From assembly GCF_001692325.1 (NCBI RefSeq), contig NZ_LXKN01000016.1, forward strand, positions 36,592-100,591: 64,000 nucleotides of DNA, given 5' to 3'. This DNA comes from Rhizobium sp. AC27/96 (GTDB lineage: Bacteria; Pseudomonadota; Alphaproteobacteria; Rhizobiales; Rhizobiaceae). The notes under the pieces are model-generated. The model did not search any database. It saw nothing but the letters and a program-made list of their open reading frames with translations, and was not told the DNA's origin. The number at the start of each line of letters is the position of its first letter. Position 1 is the stretch's first letter. Both the position numbers and the translations under genes were made by a program. Below are positions 41,875 through 50,804 of this stretch, in pieces.

Positions 41875-44641
41875 ACGCCCGAAGTGGACGAAGTTTCAGG
41901 AGGTCTCGGCCTTCACATTCCCGGTCGCCGTTCTCGGCGCCGTGCTGATATGGCTGCTGTTCTTCACGCTGATCTACGACCTGTACGTCACATCCTTCGG
42001 GTCGACCTCCTATTACGACTACATTGCGCAGGCCCGCGTTCTCGACAGTATTGCCTACACATGGTCGGTCATCCGCGCGCGAAACACCGTCGGACTCTCG
42101 ATCTTGGCTCTAGTCCTGGCCTCGCCGTTTCTGTTTTTCCTTTTGTGCTTGTGGATGCTCAAAGGCGGCAGGGCGCTGTCGCGCAAGATCCTCTACCTCC
42201 TGCATATCCGGTCGATGTTCACCTTGATCGCGCATACCGCACTCATCTTCGCGGCTGCTTATGCCGCCGTGATCGTCTACGGCGTTGTCTTCTATCTCGT
42301 CGCAAGCAGAGCTGGTGGGTATGCCGCTATCGCCGATTATTATGGGGCCCATCTCGCGGCGATGTATCAGGTCCCCTTTGGAGCCACCGACGCGGCCGGT
42401 ACGTTTCAGCGGCCGTCACGCCAGATAGTGCTTGCGGCGCTCGCCGGTCTGGCCGCGGCGGGAGCGCTGGTTGGGTTTCCGATTGGGGCGGCGATCCAGA
42501 AACGCCAGCGCATGATCATGGGCAAGGCGCGGCTGGCGACCCTGAAAGATGCCGCCGATTTCCGGCTGCGCGATAAGCACGGGATTGTGCTCGGTCTCAA
42601 GCAGGGCCTTCTTCTGCGCAACGATGGCGACCAGCATGTTATGGTCATCGGCTCGCCGGGACAGGGCAAGTCGCGCGGCTTCGTCATTCCGACGATGATG
42701 AGCTTCAAGGGATCGCAGATGGTCCTCGACATGAGCGGCGAGCTGTTCGAGGAGACGTCGGGCTATCTGAAGGACCGGGGCTACGAGATTTTCCTGCTGG
42801 CACCAGGATCCAAATTTACAGACGGTTACAATCCACTCGACCTGATCAGTGCCGATCCCAACCAGCGGATCACCGACCTGCAGAAACTGACGCAGATGTT
42901 GCTGCCGGAGCGCCTGCGGTCCGATTCCTCCGACTTCTGGGAGGAGAGTGCCAGAATTCTGCTCACGGCGATGCTCGGCTTCGTGCTTGAATGCCCTGAT
43001 ACCCGCAAGTCGCTGAGCGAACTCTACCGCATTCTCAATTCGATGTCGGACGAGCGGAAGGCGATCATCCAGCTGCTGGAAAACTACGAGGCGGTCCTTT
43101 CCGACCAGACCCGCATGCAGCTCACGAAGTTTGCCGGCCGGCACGAAAAACTCGGGGAAGGTATCGCGGCGGAGATCGTTGCCAAGCTCAATTTCTTACA
43201 GAACCCTCTCGTGGAGGCGCTGACCTCGATTACCACGATCCCGATCGACACGATCAGAACGCGAAAATTGGTGATCTTCATCCAGGCTGACTGGAACGCG
43301 ATGCAGATCTACGAGCGACTGATCTCGATGTTCATCCAGCAGATGGCCGACAAGCTCGTGCAGATGGGACCGCTACGCAATGGCGAGCACGAAGTGCTGA
43401 TGATGCTCGACGAGTTCGGCAATGGCGGCCGCATAGACACCGTGCTGACTCTTGCGCCGCTGATCCGCAAGAACGGCGTTCGCTTCGTCTTCATCCTGCA
43501 GGACGGTGCCCAGCTCGAGCGGCTTTACCAGCGCTCTGGCCAGAAGATTCTGATGGGAGCTTCGACGATCAAGCTGTTCATGAACTTCCAGAACCAGGAG
43601 GACGCGGCCGCCGTCTCAGCCGCCGCCGGAAGGACGACGGAGTGGGTAGAGCAGTCCTCCTATTCCCATCGGCATGGTCGCAGGCAACGATCGATCTCGA
43701 AGGTGCCGGTGTCGGTCGACCTTCTTCCCGTCAACACGTTGATGATGATGAAGCCGGAGGAAGCGATCCTTCAGGTCACCGGCATGCCGCTCATGCGCAT
43801 CATGAAGCTCGACTCGGGTGGCGAGCGGATGTTTTCGAAGGTTCAGAAGTTCAAGCCAGTAATCAGGCCCTGCATGGAGCCGGTCGAGTGGACGATCGCT
43901 GATAGCGAGGCCGTCTGGCCCGGCGCGCCAGCGCCTGAAACAACGCCGTTCGCAAGAACGGCGAGCCAATTGTCGGGCGCCGGAATGGACGTCGATTTGG
44001 GTGCCATCGAGCGACCCCGGGAGGCACAGAGCGTCCGCTTCATCGTCAAGGAGGGCGTACGTCATGTCTATATCTCGTCGCTCGATGAACTTCGTCAGCG
44101 TCTGGATCTCGACGAAACGCGCGAAGCCGGCGTCTCGGAGGACGAGCCTCGGGAGGAAAACCAGAAAGCTGAGCAGAACAAGCGACCCGGTACGACGGCC
44201 AATCCCCCAGCAACGCGCCCAGCTGCGCGCGGTTCCGGTCCCATGGAGGTCGAGAACGTCCGTATCGAGATAGATCAGGCGAAGCTGGATCGTAATGTCT
44301 ATCAGGGATCTCCACGACCTCGACATCGGCTTGATCGCACTTCGGATATCCAAGACGAGGCTGGAACTTCCCCTGGATCGGTCCTCCTGCGGCGACAGGA
44401 GGTCCGGGGCGCATTCGGAGCGGACATCAAGGCCTTGAACGACGCAATTTTTGAGCAGGCTGACGCGGGCTCGCTCGACCCGATGGAGTTGAACGCCGAT
44501 GTCGAGCTCTTGATCGGAACCCTCTCCGGACGCTTGGCTGAGGACAGTTCGAAGGCATTTCTGCGCGAATTTGCCAATCTTGCTCGCGATCCGCTGCGCG
44601 AAGACAGCGCGCGACATGACGACGCCGACCGGGTTGAATAG
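41843..44641 (+). CDS. virD4: VirD4-like type IV coupling protein
   Basis: A 932-residue DNA-pumping ATPase that links relaxosome and channel. N-terminal membrane segments (FTFPVAVLGAVLIWLLFFTL and others to about residue 220), Walker A GSPGQGKSRG (about 269-278), Walker B VLMMLDEFGNGG (about 518-529). Residues from about 700 onward form a long, charged, probably disordered tail longer than in many VirD4 proteins. The ATG at 41843 (MASVSTGAEAERP) gives the natural start, overlapping virB11. Confidence 0.93.
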   Translation: MASVSTGAEAERPKWTKFQEVSAFTFPVAVLGAVLIWLLFFTLIYDLYVTSFGSTSYYDYIAQARVLDSIAYTWSVIRARNTVGLSILALVLASPFLFFLLCLWMLKGGRALSRKILYLLHIRSMFTLIAHTALIFAAAYAAVIVYGVVFYLVASRAGGYAAIADYYGAHLAAMYQVPFGATDAAGTFQRPSRQIVLAALAGLAAAGALVGFPIGAAIQKRQRMIMGKARLATLKDAADFRLRDKHGIVLGLKQGLLLRNDGDQHVMVIGSPGQGKSRGFVIPTMMSFKGSQMVLDMSGELFEETSGYLKDRGYEIFLLAPGSKFTDGYNPLDLISADPNQRITDLQKLTQMLLPERLRSDSSDFWEESARILLTAMLGFVLECPDTRKSLSELYRILNSMSDERKAIIQLLENYEAVLSDQTRMQLTKFAGRHEKLGEGIAAEIVAKLNFLQNPLVEALTSITTIPIDTIRTRKLVIFIQADWNAMQIYERLISMFIQQMADKLVQMGPLRNGEHEVLMMLDEFGNGGRIDTVLTLAPLIRKNGVRFVFILQDGAQLERLYQRSGQKILMGASTIKLFMNFQNQEDAAAVSAAAGRTTEWVEQSSYSHRHGRRQRSISKVPVSVDLLPVNTLMMMKPEEAILQVTGMPLMRIMKLDSGGERMFSKVQKFKPVIRPCMEPVEWTIADSEAVWPGAPAPETTPFARTASQLSGAGMDVDLGAIERPREAQSVRFIVKEGVRHVYISSLDELRQRLDLDETREAGVSEDEPREENQKAEQNKRPGTTANPPATRPAARGSGPMEVENVRIEIDQAKLDRNVYQGSPRPRHRLDRTSDIQDEAGTSPGSVLLRRQEVRGAFGADIKALNDAIFEQADAGSLDPMELNADVELLIGTLSGRLAEDSSKAFLREFANLARDPLREDSARHDDADRVE

Positions 44642-44730
44642 GCGGTAAGTGCCGAAATGGGGAATACGCGCCTGAGATTGGGATGGGACATTTGCCAGTT
44701 TTAATTTGGGCTGACGGAAGGAGAAGATGC

Positions 44731-45081
44731 ATGGCCGAAATCAGATACCTCGCAAATCGAAATTTCTATAAAGACGACGGTTTCGAACGGATTGTCGCGG
44801 CAGCCAAGGCTAACGCCGGCCGCTGGCTGATGATCAAGGAGCGTGTCGTGGAGAAGCGCGCTATCAAGGCACAACTTTTACGCCGGGGAGTAGGTGTAGA
44901 TGAGGACCACCTGTTTCCGACGGACCTGACGCCGACGATCGCCGAACTCGCGGAAGGGCTTGTGTCCGCCATATTCGGCAGCTGCCCACCGGAGATACGA
45001 TCCCGTGCTCAGGTGGCTCTGATCGAGGCAGCGGAATCCGAGCTTGATGGCGAGTGGGCACACCCATCCCGGGGCGCCTGA
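44731..45081 (+). CDS. Small conserved protein downstream of virD4
   Basis: A 116-residue soluble protein starting MAEIRYLANRNFYKDDGF after a strong GGAAGGAG site. Not recognised. The helical N-terminus and acidic C-terminus give no catalytic clue. It is separated from virD4 by 89 bases that contain a weak box-like sequence (near 44690), so it may be the last gene of the T4SS unit. Confidence 0.65.
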   Translation: MAEIRYLANRNFYKDDGFERIVAAAKANAGRWLMIKERVVEKRAIKAQLLRRGVGVDEDHLFPTDLTPTIAELAEGLVSAIFGSCPPEIRSRAQVALIEAAESELDGEWAHPSRGA

Positions 45082-45139
45082 GAGCCGCCCAAGATATTTC
45101 TACCACGTGGATCATCGACCCGGCGTTCCGCCGCAAGTT

Positions 45140-46486
45140 TCAGCGATCTCCTAACTTGTCGACGACCCACGCCTGCAGCCGCCGCCCAGTATTTTCAGAA
45201 TTCGGTCCGGTAAGGTCCTCCGGAAAAATGCCGAAGATTGGCCCGAGGTGCTTCATTCGCGGAATGGTTTTTTCCTTGGCCTCCCGATATTCCTCCGTCT
45301 CCATCCCGAAGGCCTCAACGAGGAGTCTGCGCGGTGGGTGATCTCTATATGCAATTTCCAAGACGAAGTCTGGTCTGCAAAGACCTATGGGCGTTTCCGA
45401 CGCGAAGAGTGGCTTGATAATGGAGATCCGGAGTTCTGGCGCAGCGTCGAAGAGCGATTGCTGAAGCCAGAATAGCAGATGGGAAACGTCACGCTCAAAT
45501 CCGGACTCGACGGGGAAAAGCGTATCGCCGTTGTAGACCGGCTGGGCGTAGGCCTGCACAGCCCGAGCCGGGCCTTCATCGTCTTCCTGAAAATCCACGT
45601 TCAGAAGGGTCAGAAATGGCCCTCGACTTGCCGGATCGCCGCGGAGCGGCTGTCGAACCTTCGCAAGGATGTCCATTGTTCGCGAGGAAGATGCTGGCAT
45701 GATCGCCTGCGTGGATACGCTGGTTGAGAACAGCAGCATGAACCCGGTGCGGCGAAGTCCTTCAAGCCAGTCGGGGCGGGAGGTCGCAAGCAACCGTTGC
45801 CAACGGCTGTCGGGATTCCAATAGTCCGCAGCCCAGGTCGATAGAAGCGCATTTAGTGTCCAGGTCCTGAGCACCCTGAGTTCCCTCGCGGCCGAGCGCA
45901 GCCGGGCGAGCTGATTGCCGAGTTTGAGATCGGGCTCGTCCTGTAGCGGCGGGACCACGTTGGTGCCCGCCTTCTCGAGCATTCGCCACAGGATGCCTCC
46001 GAGTCGTGATGGCCGGTCGTTTCGTTCTGTCGACCGGGAGGGATCTTGACCTGAGACATCGGCAAGGCGGATGGGAATGGCGGGAAGTGCATCGATGTAG
46101 GTGCGATCCGATCTCGGCAGTGGGCGAAGATGAAAGCTACGATCGAAGAGGGCGGGGTCGGCGTCCTTGTCGACATGGAATGGACAGGATGGCGCGTGAT
46201 TTGGTCGCTTGTCGTGTCGGCCGGGGACCTCATCCTTCGCGGTTAGCCGTCGCAGGGTAAACGTGCGTTCCTGCTGGATCGGGGCAAGTAGCGGCTGGTG
46301 TCGCCCGCCCAGACAGTCGCATTCGATCCAGCCATTCATAACCTTGACGCGCCGGATAATCGCAAGCGCGATCACCTCGTCGTCGTTGGAGGCAGCGTTG
46401 CCGTACCATGCCCGTAACGCGACCGCCTCGCGGTCGCTCAGTTCAGACAACACATGGGTCGAGCTGTTGCGGACCACGATACGCAT
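45140..46486 (-). CDS. DUF1173-like protein with a PD-(D/E)XK-like C-terminus
   Basis: A 448-residue protein resembling DUF1173 proteins of T4SS-bearing plasmids. The N-terminal part has a possible metal site (ECDCLGGRH, then HAPSCPFHVDKDAD). The C-terminal segment RPDFVLE ... RLLVEAFGM ... YREAKEKTIPRM spaces Asp, Glu and Lys as in PD-(D/E)XK nucleases. A nuclease role is inferred. It is the second gene of a minus-strand operon, 9 bases after the 46789 gene. Confidence 0.6.
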   Translation of the reverse strand: MRIVVRNSSTHVLSELSDREAVALRAWYGNAASNDDEVIALAIIRRVKVMNGWIECDCLGGRHQPLLAPIQQERTFTLRRLTAKDEVPGRHDKRPNHAPSCPFHVDKDADPALFDRSFHLRPLPRSDRTYIDALPAIPIRLADVSGQDPSRSTERNDRPSRLGGILWRMLEKAGTNVVPPLQDEPDLKLGNQLARLRSAARELRVLRTWTLNALLSTWAADYWNPDSRWQRLLATSRPDWLEGLRRTGFMLLFSTSVSTQAIMPASSSRTMDILAKVRQPLRGDPASRGPFLTLLNVDFQEDDEGPARAVQAYAQPVYNGDTLFPVESGFERDVSHLLFWLQQSLFDAAPELRISIIKPLFASETPIGLCRPDFVLEIAYRDHPPRRLLVEAFGMETEEYREAKEKTIPRMKHLGPIFGIFPEDLTGPNSENTGRRLQAWVVDKLGDR

Positions 46487-46495
46487 GGTTTGCCG

Positions 46496-46789
46496 TCAAT
46501 ATCCGATCGACCAAAGGCTGAAGCCGAGATATCCGACACCCGCGGCACCAGCGACGGCGATGGCCGTCTCCGCCCAACCGCGAATGTCCCAAAAGCTGCC
46601 TTTCCCTGTGCGAGCACCTTCAATCGCAACGGACAGGAAGATGTAGGAGGGGATGACCATCGCATAGCCCAGGGTCAGACTATCTCTAAAGGCCACCCGA
46701 GCAGCGACGAATGCGAGTGCCAGGAACAGGGCCGCTATTCCTAACCGCCGCGTGTCAAACCGATAGCCAAACCGCTCGAGCCACACCAT
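46496..46789 (-). CDS. Small membrane protein, conjugation region
   Basis: A 97-residue protein with three hydrophobic segments (IAALFLALAFVAARVAF, LGYAMVIPSYIFLSVAI, AIAVAGAAGVGYLGF). Strong GGGAGA site before the ATG. Box D lies 34 bases upstream, in the promoter position, placing the two-gene operon in the same regulon as virB. Function unknown. Confidence 0.65.
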   Translation of the reverse strand: MVWLERFGYRFDTRRLGIAALFLALAFVAARVAFRDSLTLGYAMVIPSYIFLSVAIEGARTGKGSFWDIRGWAETAIAVAGAAGVGYLGFSLWSIGY

Positions 46790-46822
46790 CAGTTTTCTCC
46801 CTTTGATAGAACCGACAAAAAT

Positions 46823-46838
46823 TTAACCGCAGTTAAAG
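46823..46838 (-). promoter_or_regulatory. Conjugation-regulon box D
   Basis: TTTAAC-CGCA-GTTAAA, perfect arms, same core as box C. On the minus strand it continues TTTTTG as box B does on the plus strand. Positioned as promoter/operator of the 46789 operon. Confidence 0.6.
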
Positions 46839-47178
46839 TTTGGCGCAATTGGAGATTGGTGTACAAACACGGGGAAACATCAATAACAGCGGGAAGCAGG
46901 GCCTGACTGGAGCATCCTTCTCGCGGCGTGCAATCGGTCTCTTGCACCGGCTGTCGGCCGCGGTGTATTGAGCGTAACGGACTTGTGAACAGTCGCATGC
47001 TAGAGATGAACAACAACCGTTTGCGCTTACCTTCTTGGTCTCAGAATAACGTCATGCATCGAATGAGCGGTAGAACTCTGAAATATTCAAGCAGCTGTCG
47101 GCGCGCTCTCGCTTCCCCTTATCGGCGCCTACCGTACGGCGACGCGTTCATGGACCCTCCGGGTGAGGATATCATTCG
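46839..47178. other. Intergenic region before the XRE regulator
   Basis: 340 bases without a supported gene and without a clear copy of the palindromic box. Probable promoter region of the XRE gene. Confidence 0.4.
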
Positions 47179-47520
47179 ATGACGCGGGTGAGGGACGATG
47201 GCGCTGATCAGCTTTCGAACATGGTTGACCTGAAGTCGCTCTCCTTTCAGGAGCGGCTCGCCATCGGTCTGATGCGATTGAAGGCCCAGCGCCGGTTGAC
47301 GAACAAGGACCTGGCCGAGCAGCTCGGCGTGTCGGAAGCCTATATGTCTCAGGTCACCCGCGGCATGCGGGATGTCAAGCTGTCGACCCTCGACAAGATG
47401 CAGCGCGAGTGGAATGTCACGATCGAGGATTTGTTCAGGGTTTCGGACAGTGACCTTGCTCGGATAGCGGCATGGCGAGCCCGTCGCAGGAAAAAGAAAG
47501 CCACTGACGAGCCGACGTAA
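47179..47520 (+). CDS. XRE-family helix-turn-helix regulator
   Basis: A 113-residue protein with a classical HTH_3 domain: LSFQERLAIGLMRLKAQRRLTNKDLAEQLGVSEAYMSQVTRGMRDVKLSTLDKMQREWNV. The two recognition-helix halves are LTNKDLAEQLG and SEAYMSQVTRG. A basic tail (ARRRKKK) follows. It is the only free-standing regulator inside the conjugation region, and it stands alone between two divergent units. It is therefore a natural candidate to read the palindromic boxes, but that link is inferred from position only. Confidence 0.85.
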   Translation: MTRVRDDGADQLSNMVDLKSLSFQERLAIGLMRLKAQRRLTNKDLAEQLGVSEAYMSQVTRGMRDVKLSTLDKMQREWNVTIEDLFRVSDSDLARIAAWRARRRKKKATDEPT

Positions 47521-47551
47521 GTTCTGGCGCGTGACACGCATTCGACGCGGG

Positions 47552-48097
47552 CTAGTGATTCAGGTTGAACCAGAACCTTTGCTTCACGCCTTGTTCGTCA
47601 GGAATATCGAAGAAATAGGGATCCGCGCGGCGCGGCCGCCGCGTCGCGATCTGCTCAGTGCAGCTATCGCCTCGATCGCCGAAGGTCCGCCGTATCACGG
47701 CTCCCCTTAGGTCGGCGTCAGAAGCGCGCTGACCGGCAGACCGGCAAATATCGACGGTCTTGATGCATTGATCGGGCTCGCCTCCCCCGCCGTTGTTTCC
47801 TTGCGAGCTATAGCCCACCGTCGTTCCTACCGGGCAGTCTTCGTAGGTTTCGTGACCCGGCTTGCCGGCATTGGCCTCATGGCAGATTGGCCACGAAAAC
47901 CCCGGCTCCTTCATGGCCGCAATGAGCTTTGTCATGGGCGGAACGCAGTAGGGAACCCCGTGCCAAGACGGGTTCTGCGACGCCGCGCAAAGGAGAACTT
48001 GGCATCCCCAGGATGCATCCTCGGCATTCGCCGGGGTCGCCGATGGCGCAGAGGCCGAACTAACTATGATTGCGGCCAATATCAGCGTCGGTCTCAT
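47552..48097 (-). CDS. Secreted cysteine-rich protein of the conjugation region
   Basis: A 181-residue protein with signal peptide (LILAAIIVSSASAPSATPANA) and a conserved-looking WGCQVLLCAASQNPSWHGVPYC segment with more Cys later (WPICHE, YEDCPV, DQCIKTVDICRS). Disulfide-stabilised periplasmic protein of unknown role, often seen near VirB-type loci. GGAG precedes the ATG at 48097. Last gene of the six-gene minus operon. Confidence 0.65.
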   Translation of the reverse strand: MRPTLILAAIIVSSASAPSATPANAEDASWGCQVLLCAASQNPSWHGVPYCVPPMTKLIAAMKEPGFSWPICHEANAGKPGHETYEDCPVGTTVGYSSQGNNGGGGEPDQCIKTVDICRSAGQRASDADLRGAVIRRTFGDRGDSCTEQIATRRPRRADPYFFDIPDEQGVKQRFWFNLNH

Positions 48098-48117
48098 TGT
48101 TCGCTCCTTCAGATTGT

Positions 48118-48489
48118 TCATTGAATCTGCGTCCAGGCGCCGTCAATTTTCGCAAAGGAAAGGACGCCCGGTTGCCTGGCCCCGGCAAATGACCCCGTCG
48201 TCGTTGTAATGATGCCAGCGCACGTCACACCCGGCGCGGCTTGACGCGGTTTGCATTCAGAAATCCGCATTGACCGCCCCGACTTCGCAATTGCGGCGCT
48301 CGCCTCATCGTCGTTGGGAGCGTCACCGCTCGTCTTCTGTAGCGCTTCGTCTTTTAGCCGGGTGATCTCGTGTTCGAGATCGATCTCCTGGCCGCTCTTC
48401 CTCACTTCGTTGATCGCATAGCCGCCGAATGCGCCTAACAGGAAGGCGATTACCGCCGCTAGGACCGCGCCACCGGAAAGCTTGTTCAT
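48118..48489 (-). CDS. Membrane-anchored small protein
   Basis: A 123-residue protein with one N-terminal membrane segment (GGAVLAAVIAFLLGAFGGYAI), a charged coiled-coil (SGQEIDLEHEITRLKDEAL) and a small C-terminal domain with two Cys (ISECKP, GVTCAG). Starts at 48489, 8 bases after the upstream stop. Function unknown; possible periplasmic partner of the transfer apparatus. Confidence 0.6.
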   Translation of the reverse strand: MNKLSGGAVLAAVIAFLLGAFGGYAINEVRKSGQEIDLEHEITRLKDEALQKTSGDAPNDDEASAAIAKSGRSMRISECKPRQAAPGVTCAGIITTTTGSFAGARQPGVLSFAKIDGAWTQIQ

Positions 48490-48497
48490 CGCCAGCT

Positions 48498-48809
48498 TCA
48501 GTATCCCTCGATCCCAAGGCGTTTCAGGATGGCGGCCGGATCGGTCTCGCAGTCTCTCTTCCACTCACTATGCTTTGCACAGGCATAGGCGTACTGGCTG
48601 AGATCGGCTGATGAGAGATCGGCAAGCCTGTTGCCGACAGCTTTCCACCGTTGCACCTCGGCAGGATCGCAACCCGCCCCTCCGGCTCCGCAAAAGCCGG
48701 GATCGCGCTGCTCGATCTGCTTCTGTGTGGCGCCGTCCTGCGCGATCGCTACCGAAGCGGAGCCGGACATCAATATGAGCGCTACAGCGGTTCCAATAAT
48801 GCGGTTCAT
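48498..48809 (-). CDS. Small secreted protein
   Basis: A 103-residue protein with signal peptide (GTAVALILMSGSASVAIAQ) and a Cys-rich mature part (GFCGAGGAGCDPAEV, YACAKHSEWKRDCETD). GGAGG before the ATG. Operon position suggests a role in conjugation; function unknown. Confidence 0.6.
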   Translation of the reverse strand: MNRIIGTAVALILMSGSASVAIAQDGATQKQIEQRDPGFCGAGGAGCDPAEVQRWKAVGNRLADLSSADLSQYAYACAKHSEWKRDCETDPAAILKRLGIEGY

Positions 48810-49433
48810 TCAACCTCCATGTGCTTCATTAGGTGTCAGTGACTTGGCGGGGCCCACGGGCAAGGGCAGGGGCAAGTCGCCGTCAGGTTCCAGTGAAGAG
48901 GCCCTCGATTTGTCCCCGGTCGCCACCGACGCGGTGTAGAGCCAAGGAGGAAGAAGATCCGGCGACGACCAGACGCCGTATCCGAGGCCGCGGGCCTTCC
49001 TCTCGATATCGAAATAGGCGGGGACCTGAGGTTCGCCGCGGTAGTTGAACGCGTAGCCAATGCCTTCTGCAATAGCCGTGGCGGCGAGGTTCGTCTCACC
49101 AACAAAGCAGTGCGCGAGGACCAGACCGTTCGCGTCGCGAGCAATGGGTGCGCAGTTGACGTCCTGCCCAAGTGTGCGGAGGATCATCCAGGCCCGCGAA
49201 ACTTGACCTGCCGGCCAGTCGACGCCATCGCTTGTTGCTGTTTGTTCGAGGCGAGGGGCTTCGTATCCTGCAAGCCGCACGGTTTGTCCGCTCTTCCTGA
49301 ATTCAAAGGTTGTGGCGTCCACGACCTGGACTTTTCCGAAGATCTGCCGGGGGATATCGGCCGGTCTGTTTTGCGCCGAAGCGGCGGTCGCCGTCATCAT
49401 CATCAGCAACATCGACAATGATGCACCTCTCAT
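48810..49433 (-). CDS. SNase-like (thermonuclease-fold) secreted protein 1
   Basis: A 207-residue protein with signal peptide (MLLMMMTATAASAQ) and an SNase/TNase-like domain: KVQVVDATTFEFRKSGQTVRLAGYEAP, then LGQDVNCAPIARDANGLVLAHC and AIAEGIGYAF. Staphylococcal nuclease uses Asp, Arg and Glu in these segments; here VRLAGYEAP keeps an Arg and a Glu, but the set is not complete by eye. The start overlaps the stop of the 50074 gene (ATGA). Confidence 0.72.
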   Translation of the reverse strand: MRGASLSMLLMMMTATAASAQNRPADIPRQIFGKVQVVDATTFEFRKSGQTVRLAGYEAPRLEQTATSDGVDWPAGQVSRAWMILRTLGQDVNCAPIARDANGLVLAHCFVGETNLAATAIAEGIGYAFNYRGEPQVPAYFDIERKARGLGYGVWSSPDLLPPWLYTASVATGDKSRASSLEPDGDLPLPLPVGPAKSLTPNEAHGG

Positions 49434-50074
49434 CGCTGCGCTCCCGCTTGGCCGGCCAGGACTGCGACGGGATGAGGCATGTCGGAGTAGGCCCAAAGGC
49501 CTGCGCGTGCCGATCTTGCACTTTCTTCAGCCACCCTGTAGCCGGGAACGATCAAATGGCCGCTGGTGTCGACGGCGGCGAATCCCCACCCCTCGGCAAT
49601 CATATAGGTCGCCAGATCATAACGCCGCTGGCCTGATGTCGTTTGGCAGGCCACCACAGCATTGTTTTGGTCGAGATCCTTGATCGTCGCGCAGACGGGC
49701 TTCGTGTCCTTGATCAATGCCTGTGCCATGATCAGATTGAGCTCTCCGCAGTCCCTGATGACGCCGGGAGAAATCGTGACAGAGGTTCCGCGGAGACACG
49801 TTTGCAGGCCGTAAAGACGATATCGCCGCCCGGCGGAAAGCCAGGTGTCGCCGGTTTCGAATTGCGCTTGCACCGGAAACGGGACAAATTGGGTTCGATC
49901 GCTTTCTTGGCTGCCTGCGGTAGTACCTTCGCTCTTAAGCGCCTGAATAGGGATGATCGGCGCCTGGAGGCGAGGAGGTTCTGGGTGGCTCGTCCCGGCG
50001 AGCATCGGCATGATCGATATGCCTGCAAAGAGGCCGGAAGCTGCGAGCGTGGACATCAACATCAGGAACCTCAT
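49430..50074 (-). CDS. SNase-like secreted protein 2
   Basis: A 214-residue exported protein with the same layout as its neighbours: signal anchor, RRYRLYGLQTCLRG in place of the RLAGxxxP strand, then VCATIKDLDQNNAVVACQT and YMIAEGWGFAAVD...YRVAEESARSARAGLWAYSDM. The C-terminal pattern ARAGLW is typical of SNase-fold proteins. Catalytic residues look lost, so it may bind rather than cut. Confidence 0.6.
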   Translation of the reverse strand: MRFLMLMSTLAASGLFAGISIMPMLAGTSHPEPPRLQAPIIPIQALKSEGTTAGSQESDRTQFVPFPVQAQFETGDTWLSAGRRYRLYGLQTCLRGTSVTISPGVIRDCGELNLIMAQALIKDTKPVCATIKDLDQNNAVVACQTTSGQRRYDLATYMIAEGWGFAAVDTSGHLIVPGYRVAEESARSARAGLWAYSDMPHPVAVLAGQAGAQR

Positions 50075-50079
50075 CGCGA

Positions 50080-50775
50080 TCAGTTCATGGAAGGATTGGC
50101 GCGATAGCGCTCACCGTAGGGATGCGTGAAGTGGGCGTTCGCCCAGATTCCAGTCTTTGTTCTCTTCGCGTTTTCCTCTGCCTGCGCATATTCCGGGAAT
50201 ATCGCGCGGCCGGCACGGTCACGGGCAGCAAACGCCAATCCCTTGGCGATAAGCACCTCCGAAAGCGATTGTGCGTCGCCGTCCTTCACGAAAAAGCACT
50301 CGGCAAAGCGCACAGTCGGCGTGCCTGTGTTTTGCCCGAGGAAATGGCACGGAAATGCGTTGCCAGCGACCGCCTTGGCTTCGCCGAGCGTGGCGGTCAA
50401 ACCGGCGAGTGAAACCATCGCGCATGTCGTCCGCAGGCCAGCGAATTCCACCTCTTCGACCGAGAGACAGCCTTGGACACCCGCCAGTTTGACGATGGTC
50501 CCATCGGAGGCAAGAAACGCGCTCCCGCTCAGGGCGCCCTCAGGCATGATCGTTTGCAGGTCGAGCCGCTCGACTATCGATGAGGTATCGAGGATTGTTT
50601 CGGGAGGAGGGATCAGATCGCGCCCCTCTGCGTAAGCCTTCTGATAGGAGTTGACGACTCTCGAAGCAGCATCGTCCTCCGCGGCAATCGCCAGGGCGTC
50701 CTGCGTGCATGCAATGGTGCAAAAAAGGAGGCGAGTAAGCCGCCGCGCGCCGGGGTTCATGCGTGAATCCGTCAT
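50080..50775 (-). CDS. SNase-like secreted protein 3, first gene of the six-gene operon
   Basis: A 231-residue exported protein (hydrophobic LLFCTIACTQDALAIAA leader). It shares with the two following genes the blocks IVKLAGVQGCLSVEEVE, FPCHFLGQNTG...VRFAECFF, IAKGLAFAARDRAG and YAQAEENAKRTKTGIWAN, the SNase-type C-terminal signature. Starts at 50775 or 50760 are both possible; neither has a clear ribosome-binding site. Box E lies just upstream. Confidence 0.6.
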   Translation of the reverse strand: MTDSRMNPGARRLTRLLFCTIACTQDALAIAAEDDAASRVVNSYQKAYAEGRDLIPPPETILDTSSIVERLDLQTIMPEGALSGSAFLASDGTIVKLAGVQGCLSVEEVEFAGLRTTCAMVSLAGLTATLGEAKAVAGNAFPCHFLGQNTGTPTVRFAECFFVKDGDAQSLSEVLIAKGLAFAARDRAGRAIFPEYAQAEENAKRTKTGIWANAHFTHPYGERYRANPSMN

Positions 50776-50804
50776 CAATTGGCTGTCGCGAAGCATGCAC
50801 AAAA

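Noticed and set aside
44685..44710. A sixth copy of the conjugation box (GCCAGTTTTAATTT)
   Set aside because: Arms do not pair and the spacing is off by one; too degenerate to count.
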